Below are positions 46,579 to 58,768 of a DNA stretch of 64,000 nucleotides, piece by piece. The translations under genes and the position numbers were made by a program. This DNA is from Spinacia oleracea (taxonomy: Eukaryota; Streptophyta; Magnoliopsida; Caryophyllales; Amaranthaceae), in the NCBI RefSeq assembly GCF_020520425.1, contig NC_079490.1, forward strand, positions 120,114,715-120,178,714, given 5' to 3'. Below the pieces are notes generated by a model that was not told the DNA's origin, did not search any database, and saw nothing but the letters and a program-made list of their open reading frames with translations. Numbering within the stretch: position 1 is the stretch's first letter; every line of letters starts with the position of its first letter.

Positions 46579-47187
46579 TAATTTCACTTTTCAAATTTAT
46601 CACATTATTTCAAAATTATTATCTTATACTCTGTATTTACATAAACCTTCAAATTTATCACCACTAAATGAAACTGTTAAGTTTTCTGTTTATGGTGCCA
46701 TTTTTCGATTTCCTTTTGTTTTCCCTCATTTTTTCCACAACTTCGTCATAACAAACATTCTTCATCCTTTACCCAAAATCATAACACCGAGATCATAGCA
46801 TTAGCACTTTTAACTTCACTCGTAAATAATTTCCTAAGGTATTTTAACAACTTCATCTTCTTTATAACAGACATTCTTCATCCTTTTTCTTCATCTTTCA
46901 CCCCAAATCATAACACCGAGATCATAGCATTAGCACATTTATCTTCACTCATAAATAATTTCTTGAGGTATTTAAACTTCGGGCTCAAAGTTTATTAATA
47001 AAGTTGTCTCGGATAATTTTGGGAACTTGGGTGCTTTCCTTGGTGACTTTTTCAATGGGGATCGGTAAGAGGGTGGTAATTATAGTCTGATCACGAATAA
47101 AATCGAGTACAAATACTACATATAGCACGCCCGAAAAACATCTACTATTACTCTTAAACTACCTGCTTAACTTAAACTACCTGCTAA
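46579..47187. other. Intergenic DNA with an internal repeat
   Basis: The phrase ACACCGAGATCATAGCATTA occurs twice (about 46785 and 46912) within a roughly 127-bp direct duplication that also repeats CATTCTTCATCCTTT. No gene is seen. Confidence 0.6.
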
Positions 47188-47259
47188 TCTCTATTATATA
47201 AGCCAAGAGGGGAGGGGTATTACCGTAAACACACTTTTCGTATCGACCATGAAAAAGAC

Positions 47260-47727
47260 GAAAATACCGTGTACTTCGCGTACATCAGTTCATTCTTTCG
47301 CCGCTTCCCTATAACTCCCACATACTTTCTCTCTCCTTCCCTGAAACCCTCAAATCTTCGACCTCCTTCCCTCGACCCTATCACTCTCTCGTATATTTCT
47401 CTCTCCTCTTTCAATCCTAAACCCAAAACCTTCGAATATCTCTCTCCAAAATCACCAGTGCAAAGAAATAGAGAGAGGAGAAAGATACGGTGCTCCTCTC
47501 ACGGAGCCTCCTGGGTTCCCTCTAACCCGATGATACAGTTGTTGGCGGCAAGAACTCTTCCGACAATCCGTCGGCATTTATGGTTCTCGCCAGTGGTGGC
47601 GGAGAAGGCTGTAACGGCATTCCCAACCAAATTTCAAAAATCGTCGATTTAATTTTAACTAGATGAAGCTGAAGATCAACAAAGCTTGCGATCTCAATTC
47701 CATATATGTTCTTCCTCCTCACACCAG
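47260..47727 (+). pseudogene. PAIR1/PRD3-like meiotic gene fragment (5' UTR and exon 1)
   Basis: A UTR-like, pyrimidine-rich stretch leads to an ATG at 47663. The 21 complete codons before a GT donor (ACACCAG then GTTTTT, 47727/47728) read MKLKINKACDLNSIYVLPPH. This is the conserved N-terminus of plant PAIR1/PRD3, a protein needed for meiotic double-strand breaks. No second exon with its coiled-coil part was found in the following sequence, which instead carries a carrier-protein piece. I read it as a captured or truncated exon, not a working gene. Confidence 0.6.
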
Positions 47728-48239
47728 GTTTTTAACCTAAATTATCGCTCTTAATTATTTGCTTAATTTTTCTGCAAATTTGTGTTTTCGATCTGTTGAA
47801 GCTTAATTTATTCTTTAATTTCTCTCTTAATCAGTTGCTTAATTTCTGCAAATTTGCTTAATTGCTCATATTATCTTTTGAAATATTACTTAGAAATTGT
47901 TGAAGTTCTGGAAAGTTTTGAAATAATTTTATTATTCATTTCAATTTTATGGTGAATTAAGTTGTAATTCATACAGCGACAGAGGTGAATAATAGTATTA
48001 AGAGTTTGAGTATTTTTAGGTCGATCCTCCTGTGATTAATTGCAAACATAGCTCCGGGTTTAAGGCCTTGAGATTCTAATTCCTTGATTGCAAATTTTAC
48101 CTGTAAAACAGATCGAGAATGATAACGAAATACATTGGTTTTGGTGAATTTTCAATTTTCATTTTGGATGAATTTAATTATCAAGAGGGAAATTCAATCT
48201 CTATTTATTTAAAAAATGGATGTTGAATTGAATTTGCAG

Positions 48240-48740
48240 AATAACAATCAGTTGGTGTTTGGGGATGTCTATGGAGTTGTTTTGCATCCTAAACAGGTAG
48301 AGCTTGAAAAAGCCCAGATTGTGGACCTTAAATTCCAAGTTCCTGATGTTGGCAAAGCGCTTCAGGTATAATTCGTATGTTCAAGTGGTTTGGTTTGGTT
48401 AGCTTTCAAATGTGTGTTATATATAAATATATTATATTGGACTTTCAGACTAAGGTTTTAGCTTATGTGTGGTTTTCTATGGAGAGTTGCATTTTCGATT
48501 AATTTATGTGAATTTGTTGTTTCTTTTGCGGTTAAATTGATGGCGGTTATGGTTTCGATTGATTTGCATTAGATAGCGAGTTCATTGTCTAATTGGTTGA
48601 ATTGATGTGTGTACTTGACTGAAATGCTGCTCTAATATGGCTCATGATTTTATTGGAACCAGAGAAGTAGGGGAGTTTCTTAGTGGTGCTTTGGCTAGGG
48701 CTATGTCGAAGGCGATTTTGGCGCCTCTTGAAACCATCAG
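48240..48740 (+). pseudogene. BTL1-like mitochondrial carrier gene fragment (two exon pieces)
   Basis: The first piece, 48240-48365, lies between an AG acceptor (TTTGCAG) and a GT donor and has 42 codons (NNNQLVFGDVYGVV...). The second piece ends at 48740 before GTCTGC and reads REVGEFLSGALARAMSKA, then ILAPLETIR. This is the first mitochondrial carrier repeat with its PxETxR signature (PLETIR), closest in wording to BTL1-type adenine nucleotide transporters. The remaining carrier repeats are absent. The second piece has no clear in-phase acceptor. It is a fragment, likely captured along with the PAIR1 piece. Confidence 0.6.
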
Positions 48741-51652
48741 GTCTGCTTTCCTTCTGAATCATCTCCATTGTTTTTATCATCTTGGCTACTATTCGTATAT
48801 TTTATCTACACAACCTTGAATATAAGAAAAAGACAACTCAATCACCTGTTAGTATATCAATTCACACTGTAAAAAGCAAATTTGTTATTATACAATAGAT
48901 TATATCAATTCAAACTATTTATTTTGTTATCAATTCATATTGTATACGCGAATCAATTCAATAGAGTATTTGATTAAGCCAACATGCTAACAGCCCAAAT
49001 GCGTACTATTTATTTTGTTATCAATTCATATATTCCAGTAAACAGCCAGTAAAAAATCATATTCAATAGAGTATTCTAGAATTAATATACAACTATAATA
49101 TTCAATTGACCTGTTGGTTGGCTACTATTCGTATATTGCATCTAAGATTCATGTACATAGCTAATTGGTTAATTTATTGCATTTTGATTAATTCAACAAC
49201 CCTTTGATTAATTTCTACGACCCTTTGATTAATTTGTGCATACCCATGAAAAGACGATGTTAATTGGGGAACTTATGATGTTTGTGGGTTTTATTGATTT
49301 TCTTTGTTGTTTTGTTTTACTGTTTTGTTTCTTGACCCAATGTTGATAAATGGTTTACTTGGGTTGATATAATGTCTGGAATTTGATAGTGGGTATCGTT
49401 AAAATTAGTAAAATCATGTGGGTTTTGGTGGTGAGAATTATGGACTTGAATCGAGATTAGTTTGGATAAAACCTTAAACCTTATGTACATGTAGTCATGA
49501 TTGTGAATTTTCGTTGTGGCGAACTTAAAGGGTTTTAGTGTTGTTGTGATGAATTTTATGTACACAAATTGCTGGTTCAATGCGGGTAAGTGAAATGGGT
49601 TAATTCATGGTTTTGTGGGAATTGTGGGGTTATTTACTAATACATAAAGGTCTTTTATGATTGAAAAATATCAGCTCGCCACTGACCCGTAATTCTACAC
49701 CGGTTGAAAATTTAGATGCCTAAAGGGGATTTTGTTTCTACAACAGGGAGATAGAAGTAATTATGAAGGCGTAAATGGGTTGGAAGTTGGAACTGATGGT
49801 TGATCAAGAGGTTTCTGGCTTACTGCTAAGGGTTTTAGTGGTGCATATTAAATTAATTAAATTGGACATTTCAAGTTTTATACTCCGTAATTTCTTAGAG
49901 CTTCAATGTCCTCCAGGAGGTCAGGAACCATGGCCGTTCTTTTAATTTGCTATGGTGTATGTCCCTAAATAATTATTTCGAAATACTGAACTTTCCTTTT
50001 TATGGTCGACTTTTTATATCTTAACCATGCCACAAGTTGGTATTTATGTCATATTATTAAGGGTTATTCTGGAAAAATTAAGTTTGGCAAAATAAAAATT
50101 AGAAAGGGTTATTTTGAGACGATGCTAAATAGAAATGTGACCTATTAGCTAGAGACGGAGGGAGTAGTAATTTAAAAAGATAATGAAGAAGATCGACATT
50201 AAAGGTTCTCTGATTTTCAATGCGGACGCTATTAAGGGTTTGACCAATTTTTTAAAAAAATTATCATATAGTTTTAGCATAAGAAATTTATATGGAGAAT
50301 ATGTGTAGGAGAGATTTTTTTTAGGATGTCATATGATGATTTTCCTTGAGAACTCTGATGTATTACACTTCGGGTATTGAGAGGGGACTTTTTGGTGAGA
50401 TAGGAAGTGAGGGAATAGTTACTTGAAGGCATATAATGAAGTGTAGGCAATATAACGGAAGGTTAACTCTAATTTATAATGTTATGAGTTTGAATTCGTG
50501 ACTCCCAAATCTTACTGCACCAAGTGTTATACACATTGTAGCAAAGAATCATAGTTTATATTTTGTGATTCCGAGTTAGGGACTTAATAGCAATATAGGA
50601 GTAAACGAGGTATCTGAAGAAGGCATATGCATCACACACCACCTGTTTCTATCTTTGAATATATATCAATTCTCTGCTATCTTTTTCAGAATTTAGTTTA
50701 TATCGTATTGTCAGCTTAATGTTTCACATTTGATATGTCAGTGTAACTGCATACCAGATCAAGAATGATGCTTTAGAAATCGGTGAACTCAATTACATTA
50801 ATTCTGGCGAGTTAATGTAATTGAGTTCTGTTTGCTGCAATTGGAAAATGTGTATAGCCTCACCTTAAAACGGATTATATTATCTTTGATCCCATGTTCC
50901 CACTCCCTATTAGTACAGTCTCATGATTTGTAGAGATCAAGTTCTACACAGTGATATCATTTCATAGTATTTGGTTTTGTGTCTCACTGTTTTGCAGTTT
51001 TAGCTTGCTGGATGACAAATATTCTGGTTAAGTGCCTGGAAAGTGGAGACCAGGGACGATAAATCTTTGTCACTATACACCCCCTGCACCGACACTACAA
51101 GCCTTGACAGTATGTCCTGTACTAGATCATCCGGAAGAATGCAGTTTTCTTCCATACCGCGGGCCTTAAACCTGGGTTTTCCAAATTCTCCCCATTTTCA
51201 ACTATGACACAAATTGTTGTTTCTACAAAAATTCTTATTATCTTAGTTCTTGATATCAAATGTGTTTAATTCAGGAAAGATTGGGGGCCAAAATTGTAGA
51301 GCTTGAACACATTTATTTCATATATTCTATTACTACCATTTCTATTTCTACATGAGAAGGTTATTGAAATAATTACTTTAATGCATTATGATCAAACTTT
51401 AGTTTAGTAACTTATAATTAACACTTAGGTGTCCACGTAAGATATCGGTAATATCCTTACAAACAATATTTTGTAAAAAACGTTGGACAATTATTTGCGC
51501 ATATATCAAATCAGATGTTTAAAAATATCAGCACACATCGCGTACATATAAGGTTGCCTCCTAATACTTAGATTAAGAAAACCATCATTCTAATATTGGA
51601 ACATTCACGCACCAAACAAAGTTTAGATGAAAGTAATTCTTTCAATTTTTAC
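48741..51652. other. Non-coding DNA with a MITE end and a perfect hairpin
   Basis: This is AT-rich and without a supported gene. AGAGACGGAGGGAGTA (50151-50166) is one terminus of a Stowaway-like MITE; its partner was not found. A perfect 17-bp inverted repeat with a 10-base loop lies at 50785-50828. Small open frames do not resemble known proteins. Confidence 0.55.
50785..50828. repeat. Perfect 17-bp inverted repeat with 10-base loop
   Basis: GAACTCAATTACATTAA (50785-50801) is exactly complementary to TTAATGTAATTGAGTTC (50812-50828). The loop is TTCTGGCGAG. No flanking duplication was noticed. Confidence 0.95.
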
Positions 51653-51816
51653 TGTAATACTCCATATTTTTAAGTAATTATAAATATATTTAATTATATT
51701 TATAAAGAATTTTTATAGATTTTATAAATTAAAGTTGTATTTAAATATTTATTTAAATGTATTTTTATTAATTAAAAGTATTAATTACTTTAATTAGAGA
51801 GAAAATAATTTTATTT

Positions 51817-51833
51817 ATTGGGTTTTAGAAAAG
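51817..51833. repeat. Left target-site duplication of the LINE
   Basis: ATTGGGTTTTAGAAAAG, repeated exactly at 55895-55911. Confidence 0.95.
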
Positions 51834-52425
51834 CAGAATTGGTAGTATTATTGGTGTTCCTTTGTTTGCTGATGATTGCACCACAAATCAACTAAGGTTT
51901 TCCTTTGCTAGACTGCTTATAGAGGTTGATATTACCAAACCAGTGCCAAAATAGGTAATGGTACAAGACCCTTATGGGAAGACTTTCATTCAAACTGTCT
52001 TGTGTGATTGGTTACCTCCCTTCTATGGAAAATGTAAAGTGATAGGGAATTTGTCTGGTGATAATGGAAAGCAATCAACCAGATTTAAACCTGCAACTCA
52101 AGTAGATAAGAAATCTAAACAAGTCTGGCAGCCTAGGAAGCAAGTGCATACTGATGTTGTACTTCCTCAAACTGTGGTACCTGCTGTAAGTGAACCAGTG
52201 ATTGCTGATAGTCACATCACTATTGCATCCACCCCAGCCATGGATGGGCAAATTGTTAACAATCCTCCAACTTAGGATGATGATTGGAGGGTGGTTTCTA
52301 GGAGAAGGAAGGTAGTTAGAACACCTAGTCAGATGATTGGCTTAGCTCAAGTGCAGGCAGTGACTAGAGAGTTCACATTTGATGGGGGAGGGGAGGAAGA
52401 AGGTGTGCTAGATCCTCTAATATGA
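51834..52425 (+). pseudogene. LINE ORF1 fragment (DUF4283/zinc-knuckle type)
   Basis: ORF1 of plant L1 elements encodes an RNA-binding protein. Only its C-terminal half remains: GSIIGVPLFADDCTTNQLRF, then LLIEVDITKP, as in the domain before the zinc knuckle. A TAG interrupts it at about 51953, the frame goes on to a TAG at 52273, and a tail continues to just before ORF2. The 5' half was never copied because of the truncation. It is not functional. Confidence 0.75.
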
Positions 52426-55400
52426 ATATTTGTTCATGGAATGTGAGGGGATTGAATGATCCCAATAAAGTAGGAGAAATAAAGAAGTTTGTGGTGAATA
52501 ATAATGTTAGGGTTGTTGCATTCTTGAAAACTAGAGTTAAAGAGCAAAAAAGTAAAAAGATTCAGGAGAAGTTTGGCAGTTCTTGGAGTTGGTGGACAAA
52601 CTATGAATTCTCTCCTGGGGGAGAATCTGGGTTGGCTGAAAGCATAATTGCATTACTTTTCATCTCATTCAGAAAACTGATCAGGTCATTCATGGAGCTC
52701 TCAATGCCAAAACTTTCTCTTTCACTATAGAACTTACAACAATCTATGGATTACATACAATTGATACTAGAAGACCTATGTGGGCAACTTTGAATAACAT
52801 CAACTCTCTAAATGCTGGCCCTTGGCTAGTGATGGGGGATTTTAATTTAGTTTTGGTATCTGGTGACAAAATTAATGGCAATGCAGTGACTCACAGTGAA
52901 ACTGTTGACTTTGAAGATTGTTTGGATCATGCTGAGTTGACTGAAGTTAAGAGCCGTGGACATTTATTTTGCTGGTATAAGGGTCATGGTAATAACATAA
53001 TTAACTGTAGAATTGATAGAGCTCTGGGTAATATTTCATGGCATACTGCTTATGCTGATGTGGTGGTTGATTATATGAACCCTGGGTTGTCAGATAATAC
53101 TCCTTTGCTTTTATCCTACAAAGTTAATATACCTAAGAGAGGAGGAAGATCATGAGGCCTTGTTACCCTTGGTTCAGAAATGCTGGGAGGAGGAAGTCTC
53201 TGGTTCAGCTATATGGAAAGTGTGGTACAAGCTTAATAAAGTGAAAGTTCAGTTGAAAACTCTTCACAATAGAGAATTTGCTAAACTTGAGGAGAAAATT
53301 GAAACATTGAGGGGGGGGGGGGGGGGGGGGGGGGGGGAGTTAGATTTGGCTCAATCTACTTTATCTGTTTCTCCTCAGGATTTGGTGAGTCAGGAGAATG
53401 AAATAATTTGCCTTAGGCAATTAAAGAAGTTTCTGTCAGTTCAGGAGAGTGCTTATAAACAGAAGTCAAGAATTCAGTGGCTTAAGCTGGGTGATTCTAA
53501 CTCTAAAGTCTTCTTTAGTGCAATGAAGGAGAGATATTCTACAAACAGTATTGATGTTCTGTATGACTCACAAGGTACCAAGCTCACAACTGAAACTGAA
53601 ATTACAGAGGAGATTGGAAAGTTTTACAAGCAATTGGTTGGCACTGCTGCAACAACTTTGACTGGTATTGATGTTCCTTTGGTGAGACATGGAAATTAAC
53701 TTAGTTCTGATGATGCTGAATTTCTTTCTAGACCAGTCACAGAGAAAGAAATTGATGAGGCTATTAAAGGAATCAATATCCATAAGGCTCCAGGGCTAGA
53801 TGGGTATAACAGTTTGTTCTTTCACAAAACATGGGTGATTGTAAGACATGATATTTATGATGCCGTCAGAGAACTCTTTGTTACTGGTGTTTTGCTGAAG
53901 CAAGTTAACACTACTGCTGTGACTTTAATTCCTAAAGTGCAGAATGCAACCACAATTAAGGACTTTAGGCCTATTGCCTGCTATTAAGTGGTTTATAAGA
54001 TCATTTCCAAGATACTGACTACCAGAATGCAGAGTGTGATTGGGAAAGTGGTTCACTGTGCTCAAGCTGGTTTTATTCCTGGTAGGAATATATCTGATAA
54101 CATTTTGTTAGCTTCTGAGTTGATTAAATGCTATACTAGAAAGAACATTTCTCCCAGGTGCATGATTAAAGTTGACTTGAGGAAAGCTTATGATTCATTG
54201 GAGTGGCCATTTCTCACAAGTATGTTGGCAGAGTTGGGTTTCCCTAATGTCTTCATTCAATGGATCATGCAATGTCTGGAAACTGTATCCTATTCTATTC
54301 TGGTCAATGGCTACCCTTCTAAGCCTATCCCTGAAAAAAAAAGGCCTTAGACAAGGAGATCCCATCTCTCCTTATCTTTTTGCTTTAGGAATGGAATACT
54401 TGTCTAGATGTTTGGGTTTTGTTGAAACAAAGGCAAATTTCAAACACCACCCAAGATGCAAGAAACTGGACATCACTCACATGGTGTTTGCTGATGATTC
54501 GTTGATGTTTGCAAGGGCTGATCTTCCTTCAGTTAGCTCTATTTTTGAGGCCTTCACTAAATTTTCTAAAGGTTTTGGCTTAGAGGCAAATTTGCATAAG
54601 AGTGAAGTTTACATTGCTGGGGTTTCTGATGACATTGCTACTCAAATAGTTGATGTTATTGGTATTCCTAGGGGTACCTTTCCTTTCAGCTATCTAGGGG
54701 TTCCTTTGTCCACTAGAAAGCTGAGTTTCACTGACTGTAAACCATTAATAGAGAAAACAGTAGCTAGGGTGAGAAGTTGGGCTGCTAAGTTGCTTTCTTA
54801 TGCAGGAAGGCTTCAATTTCTGAAAACTGTTCTTTTCAGTATCCAGTTGTTTTGGTGTCAGATATTTGTAATGCCAAAGAAAGTCATGAGGGAAATTCAG
54901 AAAATTTGTAGGACCTTCCTTTGGTCTGGTACTGATGCAGGTTCTAAGAAGGCTTCTATTGCTTGGGATTTCCTGTGTCTCCCTAAGATTTGTGGTGGCT
55001 GGAACCTGAAGGATCTCACTATCTGGAATAAAGCAGCAGTGATCAAGCATTGTTGGTCTTTGTCCATGAAACAGGATAGGCTTTGGGTCAAGTGGATCCA
55101 TGTGTACTATGTAAAGAATAGAAATTTCTGGACAATGGATATCCCTGCTGGTTTGACTTGGTCTATGAGGAAAATTTGGGCTGGTAGAGAAGTTGTTCTG
55201 AACAATGGTGGTTTTGATCAGTTTCAGCATGCTGGTAAATATAGCATTCAGAAAATGTACAAGCATTTGAGGCATTACAACAATACAGTACAGTGGAAGA
55301 GGATTACTTGTAATAGTAAAGCTACTCCCAAGGCTACCTTTGTCACCTGGTTAGCCCTGCTGGACAGATTAGCTACAAAGGATAGGCTAATCAAATGGAA

Positions 55401-55761
55401 TTTGAATGTTGATAAGCAATGTGTTCTGTGCCAAGAGAAGGATAAGACTGTCCAACACTTATTTTTTGAGTGCAGTTATTCCAGTTCAGTCTGGAAGGTG
55501 GTTTTGCAGAGGATTGGTGCTGGTGTGAGTAGGAACACATGGGAGGAAGAGGTTCTATGGGCAGCCAAAAAGAGCAGAGGTACTAGACCTAAAGACAAAG
55601 TATGCGGCTGTGCTTTCACTGAGACTATCTATGCAGTGTGGCTTCAAAGAAATGCAAAATTGTTTAGAAACACTCTTGATTCTAGTGTAGTTGTTAGCAA
55701 TAGGATCCTTTATCATATTGCTTGTAGAAGTGATGATAACATGAGGAGATGTATTCAGTAG
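52422..55761 (+). pseudogene. LINE ORF2: endonuclease, reverse transcriptase, zf-RVT
   Basis: The ATG at 52422 opens an exonuclease-endonuclease-phosphatase domain (MNICSWNVRGLNDPNKVGE). The reverse transcriptase follows from about 53750: IKGINIHKAPGLDGYN, then AQAGFIPGRNISDN (54060), KVDLRKAYDSLEW (54170) and the catalytic FADD at about 54490. A zf-RVT region near 55320-55480 has WLALLDRLATKDRL and CVLC...H..FEC. The frame is broken by shifts near 52640-52730, 53155 and 54340 (an A run) and by a TAA at 53697 and TAA at about 53985. A 27-base G run (53311-53337) lies in frame in the linker. The copy is dead. Confidence 0.9.
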
Positions 55762-55894
55762 TGTTTGTGTTGGTGTTGTGTTGTTGAGTTCTCTTCCTTT
55801 CCTTGCTGGATTGTGAAGTAACTCTGGTGAGTTAGTTGTGTTGGTGTGTTTGTTTGCTCTTGGTAAGTAATAAAATAAATTATTTGCCAAAAAA

Positions 55895-55911
55895 ATTGGG
55901 TTTTAGAAAAG
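55895..55911. repeat. Right target-site duplication of the LINE
   Basis: ATTGGGTTTTAGAAAAG, identical to 51817-51833, directly after the A tail. Confidence 0.95.
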
Positions 55912-57995
55912 AAAACGGAATTTAAAAAATTATAGCCCAGTTCAATTCCAAGTTCAAGTCCACACAATTTATGCAAGCTCAGTCTACATTTAATGAAAGC
56001 CCGAAAAGGAATTTCAAACCCTAGCCCACTATGGGTTACGAAACCTTTAAATACCCCTTGATTCCCATAAAAATCCCCACAAAGTTCCTAAGCTCTACAT
56101 TCTCTCTTTTCTCTCTCCCTCTCACGGCACCCACACTCTCTCTCTTTTCTCTCTCCTCCTCAAGCCTACGTCGAGCAGCAGCAGGTAAGGCATGCGCGCA
56201 AGCCAGCCCTGCCCGCGTCTCCCCTTTTTGTTGCGCGTGCATGTGCTTCCCTGTGCTGTGTCGCCCTGCACAAGCAGAAGCAAGCAACAACAACATCAGC
56301 GAGTGTCGCGTGTTGCTGCCACTGCTTCCTCTCCTCTTATCGTTCGTCCGTGCACCAGCCACCACCATCACTGTTAATCATCGTTCGTCCATGTCCTTTT
56401 TTGTTGGTCGACCGGTGTATTTTCGTTCTTCCTAATCTTTCCTCTATTTTAAATTAATGTTTTAAATTATGATTATTATTTTGATAATCGATTTTGAGAT
56501 TGAGATTATGGTTGATTGGATTATGGATTTTGGTGATTGAATGTTGGATGTTGAAAGTATTTAAAGGAGTGATAATTTTTATATTTGTTTAATTTTTAAA
56601 GCATGGATTTCTATGAGTTTTAATGGTTTTAATTATATTCTATGATTAGGGTTTTAATTAAAACTATATGGTTAATTGATTAGTATAATTAGATGTTGAT
56701 TTTAATTATGATGATCAATTGGAATTTTCATATTCGTTTATGACCATTAGAGTGTTGTTTTTAAAGGTTTTATGCATGAAATTGATTAATATTCATGTCA
56801 TGGTTTCAAAAAATTAATTGGGATTATTATTTACGCTAAAACTATTAATTTCTAATTAATTAAGGGGATTTAAAGGTAAAATATGTTGCCGAAAATTTAA
56901 TGAACATGGTGATTAATTAAGGATATTTATTTTATGATAGGAGGAGGTTTCTAGTTAATTGGAATTGAATTACAAAGTGACCCACTACTTAGGTACACAA
57001 GGTACTTACAAGTCTAGGGCAAACTAAATTATCATGTGAATACATGCTATTTTTATGATGTTGTGATTCATGTTTATTTGAATTATGGATTCATGTTTGA
57101 TTGTGTGAGCAAGCATGTTAGTATGATTTATGTTTGTTGAATTTAAATAGTAAGCATGTTGTCCAAGTATGATTTATGCATGTATGGTTATGCGCATGCA
57201 AGGAGATTTATTTGTGCTTTGTACGTAAGGTCAAGCATGTTGAGAAGTTTTTATGTTTTGTACGTAAGGTCAAGCATGCTATGACAAGTTCGTTTATTGC
57301 TAAGTACGTAATGTCTAGCATTCCAGGAGCCTAAGTTTATTCGTGGCTCATTGGACAAACCACATGTACTTTTGGTCATGTAGGGTATACACTTATAGAG
57401 TTATGTGAGAAGGTGAAATAAAATAGGATTTATTCATGCCTAGTGCACAACCCTCATGTTAACAGGCATGTTGTGGATTCACGTGTAGAATCATGTTTAG
57501 AATGAACAAAGTAGTAATTCTTTGAGAGTCATGTTTGATCATAAGTCTTAAAGGATTTTGAAAAAAACCTTTGTTTCGTTATTAAATATTGAATGTTTTA
57601 TTTGATCGTGTCTCGAGTCGAACTTTGAATGAAATATTAATAAACGTAAAGTAAAATCGAATAAGCTTCAAAACTCTTGAAACGTATGCACCTTGATTAT
57701 GAACAATGGGGGGAGTACATGACCGAAGGGTCGTCGCTTCTAACGGCGATACAAGACGTTGTATTACTATTTTATGCGCAAGGAATCCGTCACAAAGGTG
57801 ACACATGGTTACTATTATATTTTTAGCGTTTTGAGGGCTCCCAACGTTGGTCCACTAGACCTTCATTTCAAGAATCTCATTTGATGCTTATTCTAATTAA
57901 ATTATAAAGTCAAGAGCCGTGTCAAGAGTCAAGTTTTGTCTTTATGATTGAATTTTTATAATGTGGCTTTTGCACGTGAATTAATTATTGTATTT

Positions 57996-58409
57996 TGTAG
58001 TGAAGCATAGAAAGAGAGGAGAGAGGTTGAGAAAATAAGAGAAAAGGCAAAGTGAAATTAGGGTTTAAATTCCCTTGTATCCATGGTCTATTTATACTAA
58101 TCCTTTCTTGGAATTCAAGTAAGGGTTAGGAACTTAGTTGGAAATACTTAAATGCCCTTAATGATTAAATTGTCATCCTTTTCAATTTTTAATCTCTCCA
58201 TCCGTTTTAATCAAAAAAAAATTCGTTTAAGGAAATATTTGAAACCTTTATTAATACATTTAATAAATTACTAAATATTAAATGTTCTTAAAATTCTCTT
58301 TTATTATTTATATGATTTAATAATCATATAAATACTTTTAAAATTCCTAATTAAATTATAATTATATTGAAACTATATTTATACAATAATAAAAATACGT
58401 GGTATTATA
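57996..58409 (-). repeat. Short Ty3/gypsy 3' LTR (minus strand)
   Basis: Read on the minus strand it starts TATAATACCACGTATTTTT (probably TG changed to TA). It has a TATA box TATAAATA (58096-58089), a pyrimidine-rich 5' transcript part, and ends CTTCACTACA. A purine tract AAGGAGGGTAGA precedes it (58422-58411). The borders are inferred from these signals; the partner LTR is outside the surviving fragment. Confidence 0.55.
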
Positions 58410-58768
58410 GTCTACCCTCCTTAAAAGAACTTTCGTCCCGAATTTTTGAAATCTTTGAATGCTACTATGCTTCTTTTGAAAAACTTTATGCTTCTTTGAA
58501 AACTATATGCTTTCCTTGAAAACTATTATGCTTTGATTATATTTAGTTGTTGGATTTTCTTCTTTTCCAAAACATTTTTGGCTACTTTACTTCTTCTTCA
58601 ACTATTTCTTACACACTTACTGTGCAAGAGACAACTTTAAAGTGCAAATTGCAATAAAAAGCACTAAATGAGTAAAATCTAGGTAAAATGCGCGGAATTC
58701 TACCGCAGTCTACCCCCCTTAAAAGACACGAGTTACGACCCCGTAACTCAACTAACCTCGGAAAATAA

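Larger units (their letters stand above)
47188..48740 (+). mobile_element. Putative gene-capturing Helitron-like element, 5' part
   Basis: TCTCTATTATATAAGCCAAG follows an A and resembles a Helitron 5' end. It is directly followed by pieces of two unrelated host genes (next two entries). A matching hairpin-CTAGT 3' end was not found downstream, so the right border is unknown and the class is an inference. Confidence 0.4.
51834..55894 (+). mobile_element. L1-type LINE, 5'-truncated, with 17-bp target duplication
   Basis: This 4.06-kb non-LTR retrotransposon begins inside ORF1, contains ORF2, and ends in a short A run. The perfect 17-bp duplication on both sides shows that it inserted by target-primed reverse transcription and was truncated at its 5' end on arrival. 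It lies in the plus-strand gypsy LTR. Confidence 0.93.
51653..57995 (+). repeat. Ty3/gypsy-type LTR (plus strand), interrupted by a LINE
   Basis: It starts TGTAATACTCCATATTTTT, the usual opening of plant gypsy LTRs. After the LINE it continues with a promoter-like TTTAAATA (56045-56052) and a pyrimidine-rich 5' end of a transcript (56095-56170). GC-rich and AT-rich sequence with repeated phrases follows, such as TGTACGTAAGGTCAAGCATG at about 57220 and 57258. The right end is not certain; the minus-strand LTR at 57996 seems to cut it. No primer-binding site was found. Open frames at 56031-56435 are composition artefacts of the pyrimidine-rich leader. Confidence 0.55.
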
